A DNA stretch of 64,000 bases, from NCBI RefSeq assembly GCF_018736085.1, contig NZ_CP076134.1, positions 2,986,501-3,050,500 of the forward strand, in the 5' to 3' direction. Position numbers and translations under genes: made by a program. This document shows positions 27,904-36,295 of this stretch, piece after piece (the first letter of the stretch is position 1; each line of letters opens with the position of its first letter). A model generated the notes under the pieces. The model saw only the letters and a program-made list of their open reading frames with translations. It had not been told where the DNA came from and did no database searches. This DNA is from Bradyrhizobium sediminis (GTDB lineage Bacteria; Pseudomonadota; Alphaproteobacteria; Rhizobiales; Xanthobacteraceae).

Positions 27904-28841
27904 CAGGCTTCATTCCCGCGTTTGTTGATGTCGCGCAGGATGAAGATCGCTGCGATCGCGAGTATCGGAAACATGAACAGCGAGACGCTGGCGCCGAGCG
28001 GAATATCGCTGCCCTCGATGCCGATCCTGAAGGCCCAGGTCGCGAAGATGTGGGTATGGTCGAGCGGACCGCCGGAGGTGAGGATGCGCACGATATCGAA
28101 ATTGGCGAAGGTCACGATCAGCGAGAACAGCGTGGTGATCGCGATGATGTTGCGCATCATCGGCAGCGTGACGTACCAGGTGCGCTGCCACCAATTGGCG
28201 CCGTCGATGGCCGCGGCTTCGTAGAGCTGATCGGGCACCGACTTCAGCGAAGCCAGGTACATGATCATGAAGAACGGGGCGCCGAACCAGATGTTCACGA
28301 GGATGACCGAGAACCGGGCCCAGCCGGTCTCGCCGGTCCACGGAATCCGGTCGACACCGACACCGGCCAGCAAATAATTGAAGGCGCTGTACGACGGATC
28401 GAATAGCCACAGCCACGCCAGCGTGCTCATGGCCGGCGGAATGACCCACGGCACCAGCAGCATTCCGCGCCATTTGCGCTGGCCCTTGGCCGGAATGTTG
28501 TGAACGAAGTTGGCGACGATGAAGCCGATCAGCGCCTTGAAGACGACGGCCGTGATCGCGAAGATGCAGGATTGCTCGACGACCAGCCAGAACGTTTCTC
28601 GCTTGAACAGGAACTGGAAGTTTCCGAATCCGACGAAACGCTGCATCGACTTGTTCAGCGTCGCCAGATGCAGCGAGTAGAAGGCGGGATAGATTACCAG
28701 GAGCGAGATCAACAGGATCAGCGGCAGCGTCATCAGAAAGGCCGCAGTGGATTTTCGCTTTAGCGCGGTGCGCAAGCTGGACCTCTTCCGCGCCGTCTGC
28801 GGAGGGGCAGCACTACTGCGCTCGATCGCGACATCAGCCAT
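27903..28841 (-). CDS. Sugar ABC transporter permease (MalF type)
   Basis: Inner-membrane subunit of 312 residues. A basic N-terminus (KRSSLRTALKRKSTAAF) precedes the first helix. Six helices follow; the EAA loop is QLYEAAAIDGANWWQRTWYV. It pairs with the next permease to form the channel. ATG 28841 has GAGGAAG upstream. The 136 bp between it and the binding-protein gene contain a stable hairpin. Confidence 0.9.
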   Translation of the reverse strand: MADVAIERSSAAPPQTARKRSSLRTALKRKSTAAFLMTLPLILLISLLVIYPAFYSLHLATLNKSMQRFVGFGNFQFLFKRETFWLVVEQSCIFAITAVVFKALIGFIVANFVHNIPAKGQRKWRGMLLVPWVIPPAMSTLAWLWLFDPSYSAFNYLLAGVGVDRIPWTGETGWARFSVILVNIWFGAPFFMIMYLASLKSVPDQLYEAAAIDGANWWQRTWYVTLPMMRNIIAITTLFSLIVTFANFDIVRILTSGGPLDHTHIFATWAFRIGIEGSDIPLGASVSLFMFPILAIAAIFILRDINKRGNEA

Positions 28842-28895
28842 GACGAATCTTCCTCGCGAGTTTCATTTCATAGAAGCGGATTTTCCGCGTCGAGA

Positions 28896-28914
28896 AGCCG
28901 GCGTAACGCCGGCT
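28896..28914 (-). other. Hairpin between binding-protein and permease genes
   Basis: Stem AGCCGGCG / CGCCGGCT with a 3-nt loop, and a second small hairpin nearby (GCGGATTTTCCGC, 28876-28888). There is no U-run. Such hairpins after a binding-protein gene usually protect that part of the mRNA and give more binding protein than permease. Confidence 0.5.
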
Positions 28915-28977
28915 CCCGGTGCAGGCAACGCGCCGCAGCGGCCAAAACGGACCGGCCGCCACGGCGATTGCTCTGCC

Positions 28978-30318
28978 TCAGCTCCGCATAAAGCCTTCGA
29001 GCTCGCCTTCCGCCCAGGCCAGCGTCTTCTCCATCGGCTCGCCCTGATAGAAGCGCACGCACATCTTGGTCAGGGTCGCCCGCGTGTAGATCTGCTGGGC
29101 GATCTTCGGCGGGGCCGGCGATGCCGAGATCGAAAGCAACTGATGCTTGTGCGGATTCGGATAGTGGTAGAGCGTCCCCTTCGGCGGTCCTTCCTCCGCC
29201 CAGGTCTTCAGGGTCGTGAGCTTCTCGAACGCCGGCAGGTCGTAGCCGCCGCTCGCCGCCACCATTTTTTCCACCGCGGCCGGCTGCGACAGATGCATCA
29301 GCACGCTCTTGGCCGCCTCCTTGTTCTTGGAGAAGCTCCAGACGCCCCAGAAGTACGGAAGGAACGGGGCGAAGCGGCCCTTGGGACCGACCGGGAAACC
29401 ATGGGTCCAGCATTGCTCCGCAATCTTCGGCGCGTCGCGCTTGGCCACCGCCCATGCACTCGGCGGGTTCATGATCAGCGCCCCTTTGCCCGAAACCAGC
29501 CACCGGTTGTTGGAACCGTCGTCCCACGCCGGCGCGTCCGACGGCAGGAAGGCCATCAGTTTCTTGTAAAATTCGAGGACCTGCCGAACGTTGTCGTTCT
29601 TCACCACGACGTTGCCTTTGACGTCGACGACTTCAGCCCCGAAGGAGAGGAAGAACGCGCCGACGGTATCGACGGAGTCGCTGGTCTCGCCGAGACCGAT
29701 ACCGAAGGGAACGCCGCCCTTTTGGCAGGCCTCGGCCGCCTTCAGGAATGCATCCGTGGTCCAGGCGTCGGCTTTCGGCGGCGCGCCGGCCGGATACATT
29801 GCCTGGACGTCGATGCCGGCGTGCTGCTTCATCAGATCGATGCGCGAGCAGGGCCCCTTGATCTGGCTGCCGACGCAGGCCGGCACGGCCAGCCACTTGT
29901 CACCGGCCTTGCCGAGGTATTTGACGGTGCCGTTGACTTCGCCGTTCTGCTTGATGAGCGCTTCGACGACATCGTTCATGGGCTCGAGCTGTTCGGCATG
30001 TGCGTGAGGCCACCATGTCGGCATGGCGAGGATGTCATGGCCGGATTTCGCCGCCGCTTCGGCGGCGATGGTCAACGTGTTCTTGCTGCCCTGGCTCGGG
30101 ATGTAATCGATCGTAACCTCGACCTTCTCCTTCTCGGCCCACTGATTGACGAGCTCCGTGCTGGCCTTGTTGGCGCCGGGCACCCAATGATCCCAGAAAC
30201 CGATGTTGAGTTTGCCGGCGGCATTGGCGGTTCGGATATACGGCGCCGATATCAGCGCCGCAGATGACAGTGCGGTGGCAGCTACGAATTGTCGTCGAGA
30301 AAGTTTCTTGGATGACAT
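28978..30318 (-). CDS. Extracellular solute-binding protein, family 1, Tat-type signal
   Basis: Periplasmic binding protein of 446 residues and first gene of the importer operon. The N-terminus KKLSRRQFVAATALSSAALI has the twin-arginine motif SRRQF, so export by the Tat route in folded form is likely. The mature part begins near AAGKLNIGFWDHWVPGANKA. The family binds sugars, polyols or glycerol phosphates; the ligand is unknown. ATG 30318 is supported by GGGAGAG about 7 bp upstream; the frame stays open to 30699 without homology. Confidence 0.9.
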   Translation of the reverse strand: MSSKKLSRRQFVAATALSSAALISAPYIRTANAAGKLNIGFWDHWVPGANKASTELVNQWAEKEKVEVTIDYIPSQGSKNTLTIAAEAAAKSGHDILAMPTWWPHAHAEQLEPMNDVVEALIKQNGEVNGTVKYLGKAGDKWLAVPACVGSQIKGPCSRIDLMKQHAGIDVQAMYPAGAPPKADAWTTDAFLKAAEACQKGGVPFGIGLGETSDSVDTVGAFFLSFGAEVVDVKGNVVVKNDNVRQVLEFYKKLMAFLPSDAPAWDDGSNNRWLVSGKGALIMNPPSAWAVAKRDAPKIAEQCWTHGFPVGPKGRFAPFLPYFWGVWSFSKNKEAAKSVLMHLSQPAAVEKMVAASGGYDLPAFEKLTTLKTWAEEGPPKGTLYHYPNPHKHQLLSISASPAPPKIAQQIYTRATLTKMCVRFYQGEPMEKTLAWAEGELEGFMRS

Positions 30319-30817
30319 TAGTTTCTCTCCCTGGTGAACCAATCGCGGTGCGAGGTGGTCTCGTTGTTGTTTTTTATTCGCCGCCAGGCAGGCCGAGATG
30401 GCGTTGCAAGACGTCGCAGAGACTTCGTTATTGACGATCAGAGCAGAATTGCCGGCGTCTGTCGAGAAATCAGGTGGCTCGGCTGGTAGAACTAACGTTG
30501 TGCTCAAATCGGCAGCAGAAGATTGTTCATGATCCGGCCGATCATGATGTCGGTGGCGTCCGACCGCGTCGGCGCGGACCGCGAAGCGATATTGCGCTGC
30601 ACACATGCCGCGAGCGCTTGTAGAAAAAGGGCGCGCAACAGCGCCGCAGGTTCCATGGCGACCAAACCAAGTTGGTTCTGTGTCGGATATTTCCTTCATC
30701 GGTACCGGCGTCGCGGCGGCGGTAGACTAGCTTGATGCGAAACCGATAATGTCCGACTCAACGTGAGCACTGCCAGATTCTCCGCCAGCCCATCGAAATC
30801 ATCATGGAGAGCGACGA
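30319..30817. other. Intergenic region upstream of importer operon
   Basis: About 500 bp without a convincing gene. It must hold the importer promoter (minus strand) and the promoter of the Spy-like gene (plus strand). The only structured element I see is the 21-bp palindrome at 30527-30547. Confidence 0.5.
30527..30547. promoter_or_regulatory. Palindromic operator candidate
   Basis: TCATGATC - CGGCC - GATCATGA, perfect 8-bp arms. It is about 210 bp upstream of the binding-protein start. The size and symmetry fit a dimeric repressor such as a GntR or LacI protein, but no regulator gene is adjacent. Confidence 0.4.
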
Positions 30818-31519
30818 ATGATCAACCCGACACCAGCGGCGCGTGCGCGATTGTGCTTTGCGCTTGGCGCAGTTGTTGCGGTGCTTCTCTGCGCTCCCTC
30901 TGCTGCGGATGCACAAGTGGTTGAGGGCGTTCAAAAAGGCGCCCGCGAAGGCAACAAGGCCGCCGGACCGGTCGGTGGCGTGTTGGGCGGCGCGATCGGC
31001 GGCGTGGTCGGCGTGTTTACCGGCGTCCTCGGCGCCGGCAAGAGCGCATCGACGCCGCCAGCCAACGACAAGCAAGGCAGCTCGGCCAAACCCGCAAAGG
31101 GCGCCAAAGGCGCGAAGGGAACCAAGCAAAACGCCGTGCTGACGCAGGATGGCGCTCCGCAACTGACGGCCGAACAGATCGTCGCCAACAGCGATGCCAA
31201 CATCGAACGGATCAAGACCGAATTGAAACTGACGCCCGAGCAGGAGAAGCATTGGACCGGCTTCAACAGCGCCATGCACTATCTCGGCCACAACGGCGCC
31301 GACCGCCTCAACCTGCGAATTGCCCGCGCCAAGCGCGACCCGCCGGACGATATTATCGAGCAGATGCGCAACGAAGCCCAGTTCCTCAACGATCGCGCGG
31401 TGGACCAGCGCAATGTCGCGGACTCCGCCGAACCGCTGTTCGCCAGCCTCGACGACAGGCAAAAGCAGATTTTCATCAATGAAATGGTGCGGCTCAGCCG
31501 CGAGCGCGGGCTGGATTAG
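30818..31519 (+). CDS. Spy/CpxP-like periplasmic protein with LTXXQ motif
   Basis: Secreted protein of 233 residues. The signal peptide (LCFALGAVVAVLLCAPSAADA) is followed by a glycine-zipper stretch (GGVLGGAIGGVVGVF, about residues 50-68) that may insert in a membrane, a Lys/Gly/Ala linker (KPAKGAKGAKGTK), and a helical LTXXQ domain: LKLTPEQEKHWTGF and ASLDDRQKQIFINEMVRL. Spy-type proteins are ATP-independent chaperones or envelope-stress sensors. The domain is helical and charged as expected. Followed by a 22-bp palindrome. Confidence 0.75.
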   Translation: MINPTPAARARLCFALGAVVAVLLCAPSAADAQVVEGVQKGAREGNKAAGPVGGVLGGAIGGVVGVFTGVLGAGKSASTPPANDKQGSSAKPAKGAKGAKGTKQNAVLTQDGAPQLTAEQIVANSDANIERIKTELKLTPEQEKHWTGFNSAMHYLGHNGADRLNLRIARAKRDPPDDIIEQMRNEAQFLNDRAVDQRNVADSAEPLFASLDDRQKQIFINEMVRLSRERGLD

Positions 31520-31978
31520 CGCATGTCCGACTGATCAGGCTTCTCTGACATTCGCGGCGGCCGCCGCGAATAGCCGGGCACACGTGCCCTGGGGTAGGTT
31601 GAGAGGCGCGGTACCCGGCTATCCTGCCGCAGCGGCGCGGCCCTTCCAATCGTCATGCAATGATGAAGAAACCCTGTCCGACTCGCGCCCGACTGATGGC
31701 GCAGTCGGGGCCTTGTAAGGAACGCCTGCTTTTCGCATTCAGGTGTTGCGCGGATACATCGTTTGCGCTCGGCACGGCGTATCGCCGGCGTGCGCGCGGG
31801 CTTGCACAAGTCGGACTTTGGACGGCGCGATTGAAGATTGCGACCATCGCAAGGCTCGCGCTCAGGTCGCTTCAGCGCCCGCCCGATGTCCGCCTTCGCA
31901 GGCGCGAAACGCGATAGAGCCTTTTATTTAGGGTTTGACGCTAGGCTTTCCCGCAGATGCCAGCCAAGGCCGACGTCG
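31520..31978. other. Intergenic region without a convincing gene
   Basis: About 460 bp. Apart from the palindrome at 31550-31571 I see only short arginine-rich frames on both strands that look like chance ORFs in GC-rich DNA. Confidence 0.5.
31550..31571 (+). terminator. 22-bp perfect palindrome after Spy-like gene
   Basis: ATTCGCGGCGG joined to its exact reverse complement, 30 bp after the stop codon. As RNA it would fold into a very stable hairpin; no U-run follows, so it may be a Rho-dependent or stabilising 3' end rather than an intrinsic terminator. Confidence 0.5.
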
Positions 31979-32227
31979 ATGGAAGAAAAGCGAAAATATC
32001 CGCGGTCCGAAATCAATGAACCGGCCTACGTATCGTCGGGCGGCTCGGTCATGAGCTGCACGGTCCGGAATATCTCGCTCGAGGGCGCCGCCATCGACGT
32101 GGAGAACGCGGCTTTCGTGCCTGCGCACTTTCGTCTGGTGATGGCCAACGACTCCTCGGTCCGCGAGTGCCGAGTCGTCTGGATCCAGCGAAACCGGATC
32201 GGCCTGACCTTCGTTGCAGTGCCGTAA
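31979..32227 (+). CDS. PilZ domain protein, single domain
   Basis: Cytoplasmic protein of 82 residues that is just a PilZ domain. The N-terminal arginine motif is EEKRKYPRSEIN and the second block CTVRNISLEGAAIDV corresponds to the DxSxxG-like turn, with Leu-Glu-Gly in place of the canonical spacing. PilZ domains bind cyclic di-GMP through these two motifs. The second motif is degenerate (N-I-S-x-x-G), so binding cannot be taken for granted. No partner gene is nearby. Confidence 0.75.
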   Translation: MEEKRKYPRSEINEPAYVSSGGSVMSCTVRNISLEGAAIDVENAAFVPAHFRLVMANDSSVRECRVVWIQRNRIGLTFVAVP

Positions 32228-32252
32228 GGACAGCTCGCATGGCGCGCAGCCG

Positions 32253-32579
32253 TCAGTGCTTCAGCAGCGATTTGACCTTGGCTTCCAGTTCCTCGAACGA
32301 CATGGCGCCCTTCAGTCTCTCGCCATTGACGAAGAAGGTCGGCGTTGAATCGACCTTCACCACATCGAGAGCGAACCGTTGGTCGGCGGCGAGCTTGTCG
32401 AGCAGGGTCTGATCCTTCTCGCAGGTCTCGACGGCCTGTTCGCTCATCCCGGCCTGCTTTCCGATCAGTATCAAGGTATTCCTGGTCTGCGCCATCAACA
32501 GCTCCTGCTGCTGGAACAAGAGCTGGACGGTGCCGAAATATTTCTCGGCATCGCCATTGGCGATGCAGCGCGCCAGCAA
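32253..32579 (-). pseudogene. DsbA family oxidoreductase, C-terminal fragment
   Basis: About 108 codons match the C-terminal half of a DsbA/BdbD-type thiol oxidoreductase: LLARCIANGDAEKYFGTVQL, CEKDQTLLDKLAADQRFA, and the cis-proline strand STPTFFVNGERLKGAMSFEE. The N-terminal half with the signal peptide and the CxxC active site is absent. The homology stops at the codon beside the stop of the 67-residue ORF at 32581, so a deletion or recombination removed the front of the gene. Not functional as an oxidoreductase. Confidence 0.75.
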
Positions 32580-32580
32580 A

Positions 32581-32784
32581 TCAGTTCTTCGAAATGCCGA
32601 GAATGCTGGCCACCGTTTTCGCCGTGACGGCAAGCCGCTCGGAGGTGAGCTCGGCTTGCAGCCTTTCCCTGGCGCGCTCTTCGATCAACAGGTCGATAAG
32701 GGCGAGCCGCGTGGGCTCATCGACCGCTTCAGCCAGCAGCTTTCGATAGCGATGGAAATCGTATCCCGCATCCGGCTTCGCCAC
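32581..32784 (-). CDS. Small hypothetical protein, 67 residues
   Basis: Start GTG 32784 is tentative. The product is a highly charged helical protein: YDFHRYRKLLAEAVDEPTR, LIDLLIEERARERLQAE, ending SILGISKN. I recall similar short conserved proteins of unknown function in Bradyrhizobium that begin with a YDYxRYRxLL-like block. Its stop abuts the truncated dsbA fragment, so it was joined to it by a rearrangement. Confidence 0.5.
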   Translation of the reverse strand: MAKPDAGYDFHRYRKLLAEAVDEPTRLALIDLLIEERARERLQAELTSERLAVTAKTVASILGISKN

Positions 32785-33031
32785 CCCACGCCCCCGCAGC
32801 GCGTGTCCCCGGTCAAATTGTTTCTCAACCTGCGGAAGAGCGCAATAGCCGATGCTCACCTGCGGGTTTCGCAACTGTCGCGGCAGCAAGGGGGACAACG
32901 ACGAGCGGAGGAGGGTGGCGATCACGACGCGCAGTCGAGACCGAAGGGCCGACGAAGTCCTGGAGTAAGGTTCCGTCAACCATGACCATGCCCTAAGGTA
33001 ATCCAGCCATTCAAGATTCGCCGAGGCGGCT

Positions 33032-34523
33032 ATGAAGACTTCGGGTCGATCAATTGTTGCGTTGGTTGCACTGCTGGCGGTCACGGGGAGCGGGTCGGCA
33101 TTGGCCCAGTCATGGACCGGACCTTTTGTCGGTTTGACCGCGGGCTATAGCAGCGGCCACTCCGACCAGACCGACTCCGGCATCCCGCCCTCGATCGTAC
33201 CGCTCGGAGACGGCGGTTATCGCGTCAGCGGCGGCCTGACCGGCGCGACCATCGGATACAACCGGCAACAAGGCCCCTGGGTTCTCGGCCTCGAGGGCGA
33301 TTATTCCTGGTCCAATATCAGCGGCAGCTCGCCGGTTTGCGCCGCCAGCACCGCAACGCCTCACCCCTGCGGAACGAAACTGGACGCACTCGGCACGCTT
33401 CGCGGCCGGGTCGGTTACGCAATGGGGCCGTCGGGCTCGGGCTGCCATACATGACGGGTGGCCTCGCGGTCGGCAACGTGCAGGGTTGGGACAAGCTGAC
33501 GCCGTCGGAAGGAAGCGGGTTCCGCACCGGCTGGACCGCGGGCGCCGGCATCGAGGCGCGGATCGCGCCGCAATGGACGGCGAAGCTCGAATACCTCCAC
33601 GTCGATCTCGGCCCCAGCGTGCTGTTCGATGTGGTTCCGCTGGTGCCGGAGACCGTCAGCTTCCGCGCCGACATCATTCGGGTCGGCCTCAACCGCAGTT
33701 TTGGCGATCCGGTCGTCTCCGCGCCCGCGCCGATGTACGCCAATGCCCACGCGAAGGCCCACGCGAAGGCGCCGGTGCTCGCGCCCGCCTACGACTGGAG
33801 CGGCTTCTGCGTCGGCGGCGATATCGGCGGCATGGCGCAAACCGGCTCGGGTACCTCCGACTTCTTCCAGAACGATCCGGACCCGGCCTTCGCCAATAAT
33901 GTCCAGGGGCAGTCGCCCAGCTCCAGCAGCTTCATCGGCGGCCTGCTGCTGGTTTCAACTGGCAATTCGCGCGGTCCCTGGTGGCGGGCGTAGAGGGGGA
34001 CTGGCAATGGATGAACGCGCACTACCTGTTCTGCCGCCAGACCGACATCGCAAGCGCGGCCTGCGCCGATAACGGCCGCGGCTTCGCCTATGGCAGCAGC
34101 GAAGCGAAATCGCTGGCGACGATCAGGGGACGCCTGGGCCTTACCTTCGATCGCCTGATGTTCTACGGCACCGGCGGCATTGCGTTTGCCGAGGTCAATT
34201 CGTCGCTCGGAACCAATTGTCTGGTTAACGGCTGTGCGGACCAGGGCGGCGCCAGCGCGGCGCTGTCGAATTACACCACCAAGAAGACCGGCTGGGTCGC
34301 CGGCGGCGGCATCGAATGGATGCTCGACGCCAACTGGGTGGTGCGCGGCGAGTACCTGCACGCCGACCTCGGCAACGTGACCAACCTCCTGGTCCTCGAC
34401 CCCGTCAACAGCTGTTTCGCCGGCGGGCCGTGCGGGGCGACATTCTCGCGCGACGTCCGCTACGACATCGTGAGGCTGGGGGCGAGCTACAAGTTCGGCG
34501 GACCGGTGATCGCGCGGTACTGA
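33032..34523 (+). pseudogene. Tandem double-barrel outer membrane protein with two frameshifts
   Basis: Two Omp25/Omp31-like beta-barrel domains sit head to tail in one gene. The first starts with a signal peptide (ALVALLAVTGSGSALAQ) and SWTGPFVGLTAGYSSGHS and ends FRADIIRVGLNRSF. A linker (ANAHAKAHAKAPVLAP) leads into a second barrel, YDWSGFCVGGDIGG ... YDIVRLGASYKFGG. Reading is interrupted twice: near 33425-33435 and near 33945-33960. Each break is repaired by adding one base, so both look like single-base deletions. Either the gene is decaying or the assembly has two errors. The final stop abuts the island attachment repeat. Confidence 0.75.
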
Positions 34524-34539
34524 GGTGGCGGAAGGGGTG
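34523..34539. repeat. Left attachment site of the island
   Basis: AGGTGGCGGAAGGGGTG, identical to 45328-45344. Sequence on either side differs from the right copy. It begins on the last base of the stop codon of the outer membrane protein gene. Confidence 0.8.
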
Positions 34540-34572
34540 TCCGACCTTTGATTTCGTTCATGTAATTCGCAT

Positions 34573-34824
34573 TTATTGGGTCGCATCCACGAGCGTATCC
34601 ACGTCATCGCTTGTAGTCATCGCGGCCATGCGATTTCCGGGATACTGAGCGTGCCAGCGCGCAGTGTCGGCCGAAACACCGAGCGCCATCAACGCACGCA
34701 GTAATTCCGATCGCGAGCCGCCGAGTCGGAATGCCTCGGTCGCGTCATCGTAAGCCGTCAAAGCCGCCTCGTTGGCCAGCGGCAGCAAGCCGTTCTCAAT
34801 GGCGTATTCGCGGAGACTCGTCAT
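34573..34824 (-). CDS. Small hypothetical island protein, 83 residues
   Basis: ATG 34824 has AGGAGG 5 bp upstream. The product is acidic and helical (MTSLREYAIENGLLPLANEA, GGSRSELLRALMALGVSAD) and shows no known domain. It is the outermost gene at the left end of the island, divergent from the 62-residue ORF. A role in capsid size or helper interference is possible for a gene in this place but is not supported by homology. Confidence 0.6.
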   Translation of the reverse strand: MTSLREYAIENGLLPLANEAALTAYDDATEAFRLGGSRSELLRALMALGVSADTARWHAQYPGNRMAAMTTSDDVDTLVDATQ

Positions 34825-34890
34825 ATGTTCCTCCTGATGGCCGGGAGCGGCCTGCATCAATCAGCCACGAATCCGCTAAAAGGTCACGGC

Positions 34891-34960
34891 TTGAACTAAT
34901 TTAAGTTATTGATATAATTGGACATTACGTTGACAATCAACATAAATGCTAACTGTCAAC
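34891..34960 (+). promoter_or_regulatory. Rightward promoter with inverted-repeat operator
   Basis: TTGAAC (34891-34896), 16 bp, TATAAT (34913-34918), a near-consensus promoter. Just downstream of the predicted start lies GTTGACA (34929-34935) with its exact complement TGTCAAC at 34954-34960. A repressor bound there would block the promoter. It controls the only plus-strand gene of the island. Confidence 0.55.
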
Positions 34961-34976
34961 ATACGGGGGAAATCGA

Positions 34977-35165
34977 ATGAGCGCGGATAATCAAATTGCG
35001 GCGACGCTCGCCGCAGCACTACTTCAACAACCCGATGGCATGACCGAAAAAGAGCACCCGAAAAGGGCGGCACTTGCCGTCGCCACCTATTTTCAGTGCC
35101 TCGACGCGCTCGCTGCGGAAACAAAGAAGCGTAGCAAGTCGTCCAGTTCACCGCTGAACATCTAA
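34977..35165 (+). CDS. Small hypothetical island protein, 62 residues
   Basis: The only plus-strand gene of the island. The ribosome-binding site GGGGGA lies about 8 bp upstream of ATG 34977. The product is a helical, partly basic protein (AATLAAALLQQPDGMTEKE; ETKKRSKSSSSPLNI) without a recognisable DNA-binding fold. Its strong, operator-bearing promoter suggests a tightly controlled accessory or regulatory function. It converges on the terminator of the head operon. Confidence 0.5.
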   Translation: MSADNQIAATLAAALLQQPDGMTEKEHPKRAALAVATYFQCLDALAAETKKRSKSSSSPLNI

Positions 35166-35201
35166 AAAAAGGGCGACGCATCCCGTGTCGGTGCGCCGCC
35201 C
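35165..35201 (-). terminator. Intrinsic terminator of the head operon
   Basis: On the minus strand a stem GGGCGGCGCA / TGCGTCGCCC is followed by seven T's. It lies 33 bp after the portal stop codon. Confidence 0.85.
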
Positions 35202-35233
35202 CAAGGTGTCCGCCGTCTCGCTAAAGCAGCGGA

Positions 35234-36295
35234 TTAGAGATCGACCAGATCGAACGCCGTATCCAGATCGGCCTTGGAAACTTCGCCAGCCTTCGCAGCG
35301 GCGAGCGCTTGAACAACTGACAGCATCGCCCGAGCACGCCCGCCCGAGTCGTAAGCCTGCAACGGCCGCAATAGATCGATCGTCACGGTCGAGCCGAGCT
35401 TGTCGGTGGCTTCCTCGGCGAGCAGCGCGGCAATCGGCTGCAATGTCCATTGGCAAAGATGGCGCTGGCATTCGCGCACCATCGGCCCGGTCGTGGCACT
35501 GTTGAACAGGCCAGGCAGCACGCCGAACGCCCCAAGGATGGCATCGCGTGAAGCGTCCAGCGTCTCGCTGGTCATGCTTTTTTCCAGATTTGGCGACATA
35601 TCGGCCGGTTTCCAATCCGACGCCGGGGCCGGCCCGCCCGCCGCGCTGACGTTCACCGACTCGCGCAACAGAACGCGACCGCGACGGCCACGGAAGCCAC
35701 GCCCCAAAGTTTCAAGATCAGTCTCGCCAGACTCCGGGAACGGCATGACCAAAGAGCCGAGCGGCGCATTTTCGAAAACCTCTGCCAGTGCGCTTTCCAC
35801 CGCATTGAGCATGCCGGCCGTGAGGCTGGAACGCTTCAACGGCGCTGTGCCGTAATATGGCGCGGCGGGATCCGATCCGATGCGGAGATGCAGCACTTCG
35901 CCAGCAAGGGCGGTTTGCGTGGTGCCGCCGCCCGCCTCGGGGATGCTGATACGGTATGCAGTCGGGCGCCCGTAGCGCGTCCGCAAATCCCAATCGCTGG
36001 CCGGCACGAGAAAGTCGTCTTGAATCAGGAACACCGACTCGCCACGCAGCGCCAATGATCGGCCGATCAACGCGAGCGACTGCCGATTGAGCATTTCAGT
36101 GCCTTGGACATCGGCCAAGGCGAAACCGTTCTCCCAAAGCGAAACGCAGCTTTGCGCCGTGGCGGTCATCTCAGCAATGCCGCGCCGGCCGGAGATGTAG
36201 GCTTCGCGCGCCTGGATAATCTCGGCGGTGAAGCCGCTGCCGGCGGAACGCTTTTCCACGGCCGGAGCCGATCGCTTGAATAGCCAATCAAACAC
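35234..36295 (-). CDS. Phage portal protein, HK97 type
   Basis: Portal of 353 residues, the dodecameric ring at one capsid corner through which DNA enters. Features: N-terminus MFDWLFKRSAPAVEKRS, the wing region (LYENGFALAD-like SLWENGFALADVQGTEML), GEVLHLRIGSDPAAPYYGTA, and the stem/crown part SRDAILGAFGVLPGLFNSAT with ALLAEEATDKLGSTV. It is a little shorter than HK97 portal (about 420 residues). Unusually it is the last gene of the head operon, after connector and protease. Overlaps the connector gene by 8 bp. Confidence 0.85.
   Translation of the reverse strand: MFDWLFKRSAPAVEKRSAGSGFTAEIIQAREAYISGRRGIAEMTATAQSCVSLWENGFALADVQGTEMLNRQSLALIGRSLALRGESVFLIQDDFLVPASDWDLRTRYGRPTAYRISIPEAGGGTTQTALAGEVLHLRIGSDPAAPYYGTAPLKRSSLTAGMLNAVESALAEVFENAPLGSLVMPFPESGETDLETLGRGFRGRRGRVLLRESVNVSAAGGPAPASDWKPADMSPNLEKSMTSETLDASRDAILGAFGVLPGLFNSATTGPMVRECQRHLCQWTLQPIAALLAEEATDKLGSTVTIDLLRPLQAYDSGGRARAMLSVVQALAAAKAGEVSKADLDTAFDLVDL

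Noticed and set aside
30523-30735. 70-residue plus-strand frame upstream of the importer
   Set aside because: It reads through the palindromic operator candidate, has no ribosome-binding site and no recognisable domain.
31653-31931. Several short plus- and minus-strand frames between the Spy-like and PilZ genes
   Set aside because: All are short, arginine-rich, without ribosome-binding sites or domains, and overlap one another.
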